The notes under the pieces were generated by a model. That model was given only the letters and a program-made list of their open reading frames with translations. It ran no database searches and was not told the DNA's origin. From assembly GCA_013151315.1 (NCBI GenBank), contig JAADIN010000016.1:1-15679 (forward strand): DNA of 15,679 nt. The letters are read 5' to 3'. The translations under genes were made by a program, and so were the position numbers. Below, in pieces: positions 6,214 to 13,401 of this stretch; position 1 is the first letter of the stretch, and each line of letters starts with the position of its first letter. This DNA is from Planctomycetota bacterium. Lineage in GTDB: Bacteria; Planctomycetota; Planctomycetia; Pirellulales; Lacipirellulaceae.

Positions 6214-9200
6214 TTAACTTTCTTCTATGAGTTCGACCTCTTCTCGCCCGGCCGCAATGACGCGGTGAGCGGCCCCTACTCCAAACGTCCAAAATAGGGC
6301 AGGTCGGACGAAGAACTCTAAAATCGTGCTGCTGATCAAGCCTCCTAAGATAACCGTCGCAATCGGGTACAAAATTTCCTTGCCCGGTTCGCCTGCGGAA
6401 AGCGCAAGCGGGACCAAGCCGATGCCCGAGGTGAGCGCGGTCATTAGCACCGGGGCCAGTCGTTCTTTGCCGGCACGGATGAGCATCTGTTTCGACCAGG
6501 TCTCGCCCTCATGGCGCACCAGATGCAAGTAATGGTTGAGCAGCAAAATGCCGTTTCGTGAGGCGATGCCTCCCAGCGAAATAAATCCGACCATCGCCGC
6601 GACGGTCAGCGTCTGGTTGGTAATGACCAGTGCCGTCACCGAGCCGATAAATGCCATCGGCAGAGCCGCCATCACTTGCAATGAAAAATTGACCGAGCGG
6701 AACATCGTGTAAAGCACCATCAATACGCCGAACATCGACACACTAAACAGTATGCCGATAACACGGCTCGCATTTTTTTCGCTTTCGAACTGCCCGCCGT
6801 ACTCAACAAAATAACCCGGGGGTAGCGACTCGATGACCGGAAGCTGCGCCGCCTGCATCTCGGTTACCACATCGACCAAGCCGCGGCCCGAGACGTTGCA
6901 CTGAATAACGATCCGCCGGCGCACGAGCTCGCGGTTGATCGTGTTCGGGCCACTCGACTTGTAGATTTTTGCCACGGAGGAAAGGGGCGTCGTGCCGCCT
7001 CCGGGCAAATCAATCGACAACCGGCCGAGTGACTGCAAGTTTTCGCGATACTTTTCGTCCATCCGAACTAGCAGATCGAAGGTGCGTTGGCCGAGTAGAA
7101 CTTGGCTGACGACCTCGCCGTTCATAGCGGTCGAAATGTACTCGTTCACAAAAACCGGAGTGAGGCCATAGAGTTCGAGCTTGTCGCGATCGAGCTCGAT
7201 GCGCAGTTGTTTAATCTCGACTTGGGGTTCGACAAGCAGGTCGATGACTCCCTCGATCCCACGCATTTTGGCTGCCATCTCCTGGGCCTTCGATCGCAAG
7301 ATGTTCAGATCGTCGCCATAGATTTTGATGCCAACCTGCGCTTTGACGCCCGAGATCATGTGAGAAATGAGATGGGCCAGCGGCTGTTCGACCGTGGTCA
7401 CGATTCCGGGAATGTCCAACATAGCATCGCGAATGTCGTCGAGGACCTCTTCGCGTCCTCGATCCGATTCCGGATCGAAACTGAGGATGATTTCTGTGAT
7501 GTTCACGCCCTCGGCATGTTCGTCGAGTTCGGCGCGCCCAGTGCGGCGAGAAAATGCCTCGACCCCTTCGACGTCCATCAGTCGCCCGATGACGGTTTCG
7601 GCGATTTCGTTAGATTTCTTCAAAGACGTACCCGGTGGGAGCACGACGTTGAGCTGCGCGACGCCTTCGTTAAACGGGGGGAGAAAGTCGCGTTCTAGGT
7701 TGGCGAGCGCAGCAAACGCGGCCACGACGCAGCACGCTGCCAGCAGTAGCATCGTCTTGGAATAGTGAAGGCTAAATCGCATCGCGTAGTCGGCAGCCCC
7801 TTTGAGCAGTCTCAGCAGGGGTCCATCCCTTTCGCTTTCAGCCAAATTGGATCGCGACAAAAGCATGTAGGACAACACGGGAGTCAGCGTGAGCGAAACT
7901 AGTAGCGAAGAGAGGATCGACACGATGTAAGCGACCCCAAGCGGTGCAAACAACCGGCCTTCCATTCCCGAGAGGGCAAACAGCGGGATAAACACCAGCA
8001 CGACAATCATCGTGCCGAAGACAATTGAGTTTCGGATCTCAACGCTCGCCTGGAAGACCACCAGTAGCGGATTTTTCGGATTCTCGGCGCTGCGGTTTTC
8101 GCGCAGACGTCGAAATATATTTTCCACGTCGACGATCGCATCGTCGACCAATTCGCCGATGGCCACCGCCAACCCGCCAAGGGTCATTGTGTTGATCGAA
8201 AACCCAAACGCGGTAAAGACTAGAGCCGTGATGGCGATAGACATAGGGATCGCGGTCAGCGTAATGAAAGTCGTTCGGAAATTCATCAGGAACAAAAACA
8301 GGATGATGACCACCAAAATGCCGCCATCGCGGAGTGCTTCGACGACATTTTCAATTGCACGCTCGATAAACGCTTTTTGCGAATAGAGCCCCGGCTGAAT
8401 GCGGATATCGTCGGGAAGTGTTTTCTCAAGCTCTTCGAGAGCTTTCATGATCTGATCGGTAACTTCGCGTGTGTCGGCGTTTGGCTGCTTATTGATGGTC
8501 AAAATCACGGCGGGGCCGCCGGAAAACGTTCCGTCTTCGTCACGAACATAGGCCGAGCTGTCGCCCCGTTTGACCTGAGGGCCTTCCAGGACGTTGGCCA
8601 CTTGCGAGAGCAGCACAGGACGTCCGCCTCGCATCTTCACGACGACTTGCTTCAAGTCATTGACGTTTTGAACGCGACCCAAAGCGCGAACAAGAAACTC
8701 GTTAGGCCCTTGTTCGTCGAGATAGCCACCGGTGGCATTTTCGTTACTTTCCTGGCAGGCTCGTTTGACGTCATGCAGTGTGACGCCATATTGAAGCATC
8801 TTGTCGGGGTCGGCGAGGACCTGAAACTGCATCCGTCCGCCACCAATCGTAAAGACCTGCGAAACACCGGGAATGGTGAGCAATCTTAGCCGAACTGCCC
8901 AGTCAGCCAGCGTTCTTACTTCTAAAGGCGAAGTCTTCCCGCCTTCGCTCCACATGCCAATCATGAGGATTTGTCCCATAATCGACGAGATCGGCGCAAG
9001 CTGCGGCTTGACCCCTTCGGGCATGCGATCTTGCACCAGTTGCAGCCGTTCCATGACGATCTGTCGATCGTTGTAAATGTCGGTTCCCCAGTCGAATTCG
9101 ACGTAAATCACCGAGATGCCGACACCTGCGGAACTTCGAACCGCTTCGACGCCGTTGGCACCATTGATCGCCGTTTCGAGTGGAATCGTAATGAGGGCTT

Positions 9201-9384
9201 CGACTTCTTCCGGCGCCATTCCTGGCGCTTCGGTCATCACCACGACGCGCGGCCGATTGAGGTTCGGAAAGACATCAATGTCCATCTGAAGCGTTTTCCA
9301 GCCGCCGAATCCCATGAGGAATAGGGAGAAGACCACGACGAGGAGCCGCTGATGCAGGGCGAATCGGATGATGGCGTTAAGCAT
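6214..9384 (-). CDS. HME-family RND efflux permease (CusA/CzcA-like)
   Basis: A 1056-residue inner-membrane pump of usual family length, expected to export heavy-metal ions by proton antiport in a tripartite complex. The N-terminal helix (MLNAIIRFALHQRLLVVVFS) is followed by a porter domain, helices 2-6 (about 335-520), the EVAR-like second porter and docking region, and helices 8-12 near the C-terminus. The helix-4 motif reads AIGELVDDAIVDVEN at 408-422. Asp414 and Glu421 match the conserved acid pair of CzcA/CusA, while the first CzcA Asp is replaced by Ala408, as in CusA. Extra acids Glu411, Asp415 and Asp419 are unlike either. The substrate is therefore uncertain: Cu/Ag-like pattern, but divalent ions are possible. 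No Shine-Dalgarno is visible upstream of ATG 9384; a repeat fills the gap to the adaptor gene. Confidence 0.95.
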   Translation of the reverse strand: MLNAIIRFALHQRLLVVVFSLFLMGFGGWKTLQMDIDVFPNLNRPRVVVMTEAPGMAPEEVEALITIPLETAINGANGVEAVRSSAGVGISVIYVEFDWGTDIYNDRQIVMERLQLVQDRMPEGVKPQLAPISSIMGQILMIGMWSEGGKTSPLEVRTLADWAVRLRLLTIPGVSQVFTIGGGRMQFQVLADPDKMLQYGVTLHDVKRACQESNENATGGYLDEQGPNEFLVRALGRVQNVNDLKQVVVKMRGGRPVLLSQVANVLEGPQVKRGDSSAYVRDEDGTFSGGPAVILTINKQPNADTREVTDQIMKALEELEKTLPDDIRIQPGLYSQKAFIERAIENVVEALRDGGILVVIILFLFLMNFRTTFITLTAIPMSIAITALVFTAFGFSINTMTLGGLAVAIGELVDDAIVDVENIFRRLRENRSAENPKNPLLVVFQASVEIRNSIVFGTMIVVLVFIPLFALSGMEGRLFAPLGVAYIVSILSSLLVSLTLTPVLSYMLLSRSNLAESERDGPLLRLLKGAADYAMRFSLHYSKTMLLLAACCVVAAFAALANLERDFLPPFNEGVAQLNVVLPPGTSLKKSNEIAETVIGRLMDVEGVEAFSRRTGRAELDEHAEGVNITEIILSFDPESDRGREEVLDDIRDAMLDIPGIVTTVEQPLAHLISHMISGVKAQVGIKIYGDDLNILRSKAQEMAAKMRGIEGVIDLLVEPQVEIKQLRIELDRDKLELYGLTPVFVNEYISTAMNGEVVSQVLLGQRTFDLLVRMDEKYRENLQSLGRLSIDLPGGGTTPLSSVAKIYKSSGPNTINRELVRRRIVIQCNVSGRGLVDVVTEMQAAQLPVIESLPPGYFVEYGGQFESEKNASRVIGILFSVSMFGVLMVLYTMFRSVNFSLQVMAALPMAFIGSVTALVITNQTLTVAAMVGFISLGGIASRNGILLLNHYLHLVRHEGETWSKQMLIRAGKERLAPVLMTALTSGIGLVPLALSAGEPGKEILYPIATVILGGLISSTILEFFVRPALFWTFGVGAAHRVIAAGREEVELIEES

Positions 9385-9390
9385 GATATA

Positions 9391-9467
9391 TTTGATGGTT
9401 GATGTTTGATGGTTGATGTGAAATGGGAGGAGGTTCGATGGTTGATTCCTTCACATCAACCATCAAA
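9391..9467. repeat. TTGATGGTTGATGT direct and inverted repeats between adaptor and permease genes
   Basis: TTTGATGGTTGATGT occurs at 9391-9405 and again at 9405-9419. The second copy, extended to 18 bases (9405-9422), is perfectly inverted at 9450-9467, giving a hairpin with a 27-base loop. The unit fills most of the 99 bases between the two genes and leaves the permease start without an SD. Variants of this phrase give spurious ORFs in other genomes of this type (recollection). Confidence 0.85.
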
Positions 9468-9483
9468 CATCTCACATCCAACA

Positions 9484-10905
9484 TCAATGATTGTGTCCTG
9501 CGTGCGGATCGACCCCGCCGCCCGCTTTGTTTTTTAGTGCGACTTGCATTTGATGCGCTCCGGTGAGCGCAACCGTGTCGCCAGGGAACAACGATCCGTC
9601 GTTGGCAATCACGACCCACAATTGGTCCTGATACTCCACCTGCACGGGTCGTTGGTCGAAGTGGTCGCCATTTTCTAGGAACACAAAAGTCTCGGCCCCT
9701 TCTTGGGCGACCGCATCGACGGGAAGGACGATTCGGTCTTGCCACTGCTCGATGGGAACACGAAGCTGTATGCGCTGTCCTGGTTTGAAACGCCAAGTCA
9801 AAAAACGATGTCCCTCGGAAGTCTGCCTGTCGCTAACCACTTCGTTGGGTAGGTCGACAAAAAACAACTGCGCCCGCGATTCCGATTCGACTTCGTTGTC
9901 GATGTAGACAATTTTTAGTCCCTCGACCGTGTCCGCTCCTTGACGGTTGTTTTCGAGCACTGCGGTAATATCCCAGGCCGATTCGTCGGTCGCTTGCATG
10001 CGAGCGGCATGGGTGATCTCGTCGGCATCGTGCTCGAAGGCCCGCCCCTCCATATACAACTCGTCGAGATCGGCCAGCGTAGCCAGCGCATCGCCGGCAC
10101 GGACCATCGATCCTTTGTTGATGTTGATTGTTTGCACCATAAACAGGTGGGGGGCCGGAGTCTCTCCTTGCCGTGCAACGTTTTCATGCGAGGGGAAGGC
10201 CGGGGCACGCACTTCAAGCTCTCTCAGCAAACGCCGGTCGCGAATGATGGTAGTAATCTGGTCGGAAGATAAGCCATGCAGCAGCAACGATTCACGGTTG
10301 GCATTGAGGACCGCCTCGAGTTTTTGCTTCGAGTATTTCCGTGCCAGAAGCGTCTTTCCCGCAATCACTCCGCTCGCACCCAGGCTAGAAAGCCGAGTAA
10401 TCTCTCGCTCTTCAACATCGAGTTCTCCTAAGGTTTCCAAAAACGAAGCCTGGGCTTGGACAAGGTCTTCGTGGGTTAGCCGGACTTTGAATAGCAAAGT
10501 CCCCGGCTCGATCGCCTCGCCCTGGATGACATGCACCGATGCGACCACACCGGTCATCGGCGATGCCACTTGCACCTTGGTGCGTCCCGGAAGCTCGACC
10601 ACGCGAGCGGGAACATTCAGCGTTCGGGTAAACGTCCCCAGCTTGATCGGTTGCAGCATGTCTTCGGTCAACCCGATGTTGCGACGGGCCTGTTTGGATA
10701 AATGCAGCGAACTCGACTCTTCATGGCCCGCGTGGCTATCGTCGTGACCTCCGTGGTCGTGCCCCTCATGGTCTTCTGCGTCTGCCGTTGAGGTCTGCTT
10801 GAAAAGCGGTAGCCAGCGGCTTTGGGTAGCTGCTAATCCCGCAGCAATGGCAAGCAGGCAACCGAGGAAAACGAAGACGCGGATTTGAGACGGATTGGTT
10901 GACAT
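9484..10905 (-). CDS. RND periplasmic adaptor (CusB/CzcB-like)
   Basis: A 473-residue membrane-fusion protein linking the permease to an outer-membrane channel. It has one N-terminal membrane anchor (about residues 8-28), then a His-rich linker (HEGHDHGGHDDSHAGHEES, about 45-63) where CusB has its metal-binding N-terminus. Next come a lipoyl/barrel-sandwich half (SPMTGVVASVHVIQGEAIEP), a coiled-coil hairpin, and the second lipoyl half (NINKGSMVRAGDALATLADL). A beta-barrel domain (FKPGQRIQLRVPIEQWQDRI) and membrane-proximal domain follow, ending in GGGVDPHAGHNH. I set the start at ATG 10905, with GGAG about nine bases upstream. The frame continues to 10977 but would run into the palindrome at 10971 and place residues before the anchor. 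It precedes the permease by 99 bases. Confidence 0.92.
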   Translation of the reverse strand: MSTNPSQIRVFVFLGCLLAIAAGLAATQSRWLPLFKQTSTADAEDHEGHDHGGHDDSHAGHEESSSLHLSKQARRNIGLTEDMLQPIKLGTFTRTLNVPARVVELPGRTKVQVASPMTGVVASVHVIQGEAIEPGTLLFKVRLTHEDLVQAQASFLETLGELDVEEREITRLSSLGASGVIAGKTLLARKYSKQKLEAVLNANRESLLLHGLSSDQITTIIRDRRLLRELEVRAPAFPSHENVARQGETPAPHLFMVQTININKGSMVRAGDALATLADLDELYMEGRAFEHDADEITHAARMQATDESAWDITAVLENNRQGADTVEGLKIVYIDNEVESESRAQLFFVDLPNEVVSDRQTSEGHRFLTWRFKPGQRIQLRVPIEQWQDRIVLPVDAVAQEGAETFVFLENGDHFDQRPVQVEYQDQLWVVIANDGSLFPGDTVALTGAHQMQVALKNKAGGGVDPHAGHNH

Positions 10906-10970
10906 CGTAAAAGGCTCCGCAAAGCACGTGGGGAATACGAGGAAACGTGAAGTGTGCAAATGTTGACATC

Positions 10971-11025
10971 GTGGCACGACTCTCCGAGTCGTGAACTGAA
11001 ATCACGACTCGGAGAGTCGTGCCAC
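10971..11025. repeat. Nested palindrome with 24-bp perfect arms
   Basis: The arms at 10971-10994 and 11002-11025 are exact reverse complements (start GTGGCACGACTCTCCGAGTC) around seven bases. Each arm is itself palindromic (CACGACTC-TCC-GAGTCGTG), so the DNA can form one long stem or two side-by-side hairpins. It begins six bases after the stop of the Cys/His-rich gene and ends about 65 bases before the adaptor start. It therefore sits inside the probable metal-efflux transcript, where it could attenuate or stabilise RNA ends. Confidence 0.9.
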
Positions 11026-11031
11026 AAAAGA

Positions 11032-11463
11032 TCAAATAAGAAGCACGCACTTGGCAAGATGGGCGCGCAGCGACACCGTGGGTGAAGCAAGGTCAGGCAA
11101 AAGAAGGAAAGAATCAAACCCGTTGCCAAGAACAAAATCTAGTGAAGCCCCCTGGATGCAATTCGTGGAGCTGAGAAACATGTTGAGCAGCATCAAGTCA
11201 GCGCAACTTTGTGCTTCCGGGGCAGGCCACTGGCAGTCCGGCTGGTGGCATGCGTGCGGAACGGGCTGTTGCGATTCGTGGTCGCCGTGTTGATGCCCTC
11301 CCCCCGCGGAATGAGGCTGCTCCGATTGGGGCTGCTCAGATTGACAACAGCCGCTTGGTTCGCAACACAGACCGCTTATGCCACGCGATTCGTGCGCACA
11401 GCAACCCATCGCAGCATGCACGAAAATGACAGCAGTAGTGAGCAGGTGTACGAACCGAGTCAT
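11032..11463 (-). CDS. Small Cys/His-rich exported protein at the head of the metal cluster
   Basis: A 143-residue protein, not recognised as a named family. It has a signal-like N-terminus (MTRFVHLLTTAVIFVHAAMG) followed by GCCAHESRGISGLCCEPSGC with two further Cys pairs. A His-rich segment follows (HSAGGGHQHGDH), then HACHQPDCQWPAPEAQSC. Roughly ten Cys and ten His in the first two thirds suggest an exported metal-binding or disulfide-linked protein; AAMGC could be a lipobox. The C-terminal part is hydrophobic. I use ATG 11463; TTG at 11472 is a possible alternative, and neither has a clear SD. It lies upstream of the adaptor, permease and lipoprotein genes on the same strand, so a role as metal sensor, sink or chaperone for that pump is a reasonable guess but not shown. 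Confidence 0.7.
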   Translation of the reverse strand: MTRFVHLLTTAVIFVHAAMGCCAHESRGISGLCCEPSGCCQSEQPQSEQPHSAGGGHQHGDHESQQPVPHACHQPDCQWPAPEAQSCADLMLLNMFLSSTNCIQGASLDFVLGNGFDSFLLLPDLASPTVSLRAHLAKCVLLI

Positions 11464-11551
11464 AGCCAGCAAGCAAAATCAGGGAAAAGAGGTGAGCAAG
11501 TGCCTGAATTAGACAGGGTTGTCTTTTCTAAGTCCAGACCGATAGGAAATA

Positions 11552-11580
11552 TTGTCAGGCAAGCTGCAAAGTCATAAAAA
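11552..11580 (+). promoter_or_regulatory. Possible promoter of tRNA-Arg
   Basis: TTGTCA (11552-11557) and TAAAAA (11575-11580) are separated by 17 bases, about 40 bases before the tRNA. The -35 match is good and the -10 match is partial. This is the best pair I see upstream of the tRNA, but it has not been tested against others. Confidence 0.35.
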
Positions 11581-11619
11581 CCGCAAGGACGGCGTAAGCT
11601 GCTACACTAATCAGCCCAC

Positions 11620-11693
11620 GCCCCCGTAGCTCAACTGGATAGAGCACCGCTCTTCTAAAGCGGATGTTGCAGGTTCGAGCCCTGCCGGGGGTA
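11620..11693 (+). tRNA. tRNA-Arg (anticodon TCT)
   Basis: This is a complete cloverleaf. Acceptor strands GCCCCCG (11620-11626) and CGGGGGT (11686-11692) pair with one terminal G-T. The D-arm is GCTC/GAGC. The anticodon stem CCGCT/AGCGG holds loop CTTCTAA, with anticodon TCT at 11654-11656. Variable loop ATGTT and T-arm GCAGG-TTCGAGC-CCTGC follow, then discriminator A11693. CCA is not encoded (CTC follows), so it must be added by tRNA nucleotidyltransferase. It reads AGA codons. It lies between the divergently arranged metal cluster and the convergent purB gene. Confidence 0.97.
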
Positions 11694-11793
11694 CTCAACA
11701 GGTCTCGCAGGAGGGCGCGCGGGAAGGGGACATCGAGAACACTTCAGCATCGCCGTAAGTCACTTGCTGTCTAGATTTCCCGGACGATTGCCA

Positions 11794-11881
11794 AGTGTGA
11801 GCCGCAACGCGCTAGCGTCGGGTAGCCGCTGGGTAACGCTTTGCCTCTGCTACCCGACGCTAGCGCGTTGCGGCTCACACT
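11794..11881. repeat. Perfect palindrome with 32-bp arms over the purB stop codon
   Basis: The arms at 11794-11825 and 11850-11881 are exact reverse complements (the left starts AGTGTGAGCCGCAACGCGCT) around a 24-base loop. The right arm covers the last codons and the TGA stop of purB (11875-11877), so the repeat supplies or replaces the gene's 3' end. Positions 11801-11820 are identical to 5477-5496. In the purB mRNA it would form a very stable 3' hairpin, plausible as a terminator or stabiliser even without a T-run. Confidence 0.92.
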
Positions 11882-13302
11882 CGCAGCTTCACGTCGGTCG
11901 GTTTGCGGTCGGCATAGCGCGTACGAATCGGCTTGACGACTTCGGCTAAGAACTCGTCGACTTGGTCAGCGCTTCGGCCGACGAGTTGTGTGGCATCAAC
12001 GGCGGCGGCGATGTCGACGCCCGCAAAGGCTTCGTCGCCAGCCAAGCGGTCAAGCAAATCGTTAGGCCGACCGTGCATTTTTACTTCAGCCCCCGCGGCT
12101 TGGCTATGCTGGCGAATGCGTTCGTGCAAGTCTTGCCGATCGCCACCCGCGGCCGCGGCGGCCATGAGTAGGTTTTCGGTGGCCATGAAGGGCAACTCTT
12201 CCCGCAAACTGCGAGCAATCACTTCAGGGTAAATCACCAACCCACTGGCAATATTCTGATAGAGAATCAAAATGGCGTCGATGGCCAAGAAAGCTTGGGG
12301 AATCACGAGCCGGCGGTTCGAGCTGTCGTCGAGGGTGCGCTCCATCCATTGCGTGGCGGTGGTCGCAGTGGTGCTCGACTGCAAGCTCATCACATAGCGG
12401 GCGAGCCCGGCGATTCGCTCCGAACGCATGGGGTTGCGTTTGTACGCCATCGCCGAAGAGCCGATTTGACTTTTCTCGAACGGCTCTTCCACTTCTTTGC
12501 GGTGGGCGAGAATGCGCAAATCGTTGGTCGCCTTGTGTGCTGAAGTCGCGATGCCGGTAAGCACGTCGAGCACCTGGGCGTCGATCTTGCGAGAATAAGT
12601 TTGGCCCGTGACGGCGTAGGTCGCGTCGAAACCCATTTTTTCGGCAACGAGCCGTTCCAGCTTGCGAACTTGGTCGCCGTCGCCATCGAACAATTGCAGA
12701 AAACTTGCCTGCGTACCCGTCGTGCCTTGGGTGCTGCGAGCACGAAGGTTGGCCAGCCGGTGTTCGAGCTCTTCTAGGTCGAGCACCAAGTCATAAGCCC
12801 AGAGACATGCACGCCGACCTACCGTGGTCGGTTGCGCCGGTTGCAGGTGGGTAAACCCAAGCGTGGGGAGGTCGCGATACTTCTCGGCAAAGGTGGCAAG
12901 TGAATCGATGACGCTTGCCAGTCGCGAGCAAACGAGTTGCAATGCTTCGCGATGCAAGAGGAGATCGGTGTTGTCGGTCACAAAACAGCTGGTCGCGCCA
13001 AGATGGATAATGGGCCGAGCGTCGGGACACTGATCTCCGTAAGCATGGACATGCGCCATCACGTCGTGACGCAACTCGCGCTCATGTTTCGCGGCGGCCT
13101 CGAAGTCGATGTCATCGACGTGAGCTTTGAGTTGGGCAATTTGTTTCTGTGAAACGGGCAACCCCAACTCGGCCTCGGCCTCGGCCAGCGACACCCAGAG
13201 CCGCCGCCAGGTGCTGTGCTTGTGCTGCGGACTGAAGAGTTGGCTCATCTCCGCGGAAGCATAACGGCTGATCAGCGGATTTTCGTATTGATCGAAGGGC
13301 AT
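11875..13302 (-). CDS. purB: Adenylosuccinate lyase
   Basis: A 475-residue cytoplasmic enzyme of the fumarase/aspartase superfamily. It splits SAICAR to AICAR and adenylosuccinate to AMP, releasing fumarate in both steps of purine synthesis. Conserved regions are visible: HDVMAHVHAYG (79-89, including the substrate-binding His pair), HLGATSCFVTDNTDL (100-114), GFTHLQPAQPTTVGRR (149-164, with catalytic His152), and the flexible signature loop GSSAMAYKRNPMRSE (281-295) with the catalytic Ser. Length and the PMRSER context resemble the eukaryote-like branch rather than the shorter Bacillus or longer E. coli forms. The signature loop has Ala286 where SSAMPYKRNP usually has Pro. The start at ATG 13302 gives the expected N-terminus (FDQYENPLISRYAS), although no SD is visible. 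The 3' end lies inside a long palindrome. Confidence 0.97.
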   Translation of the reverse strand: MPFDQYENPLISRYASAEMSQLFSPQHKHSTWRRLWVSLAEAEAELGLPVSQKQIAQLKAHVDDIDFEAAAKHERELRHDVMAHVHAYGDQCPDARPIIHLGATSCFVTDNTDLLLHREALQLVCSRLASVIDSLATFAEKYRDLPTLGFTHLQPAQPTTVGRRACLWAYDLVLDLEELEHRLANLRARSTQGTTGTQASFLQLFDGDGDQVRKLERLVAEKMGFDATYAVTGQTYSRKIDAQVLDVLTGIATSAHKATNDLRILAHRKEVEEPFEKSQIGSSAMAYKRNPMRSERIAGLARYVMSLQSSTTATTATQWMERTLDDSSNRRLVIPQAFLAIDAILILYQNIASGLVIYPEVIARSLREELPFMATENLLMAAAAAGGDRQDLHERIRQHSQAAGAEVKMHGRPNDLLDRLAGDEAFAGVDIAAAVDATQLVGRSADQVDEFLAEVVKPIRTRYADRKPTDVKLRV

Positions 13303-13311
13303 GAGGAAATT

Positions 13312-13352
13312 CGGAATGCGGAATGAAAATTAGCCGCGATGCGACGCATCGC
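13312..13352. repeat. CGGAATG tandem and GCGATGC hairpin upstream of purB
   Basis: CGGAATG occurs twice in tandem at 13312-13325. It is followed by a perfect 7-bp hairpin, GCGATGC (13336-13342)/GCATCGC (13346-13352), with loop GAC. Both lie in the 99 bases between the HD gene stop and the purB start, so the hairpin could end the HD transcript or sit in the purB leader. There is no T-run. Confidence 0.5.
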
Positions 13353-13401
13353 CGGAGCGAACCCACATTGTACCTATCTCCAGCGATATGCGGCAGACCC
13401 G

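Noticed and set aside
6198..6225. Twelve-base near-duplicate around the permease stop (TTAGCTTTCTTC and TTAACTTTCTTC)
   Set aside because: A 16-base tandem slip at a gene end with no evident consequence; both copies leave the frame intact.
7102..7698. Plus-strand ORF of 198 residues inside the RND permease gene
   Set aside because: It is an antisense shadow of the permease frame.
9391..9480. CRISPR-like array
   Set aside because: The repeats are 14-18 bases, overlapping and inverted, without regular unique spacers.
9947..10747. Plus-strand ORF of 266 residues over the adaptor gene
   Set aside because: It is a Ser-rich antisense shadow; the adaptor domains on the other strand are unambiguous.
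10906..10977. 24-residue extension of the adaptor protein
   Set aside because: It would start inside the 10971-11025 palindrome and precede the membrane anchor; ATG 10905 has GGAG upstream.
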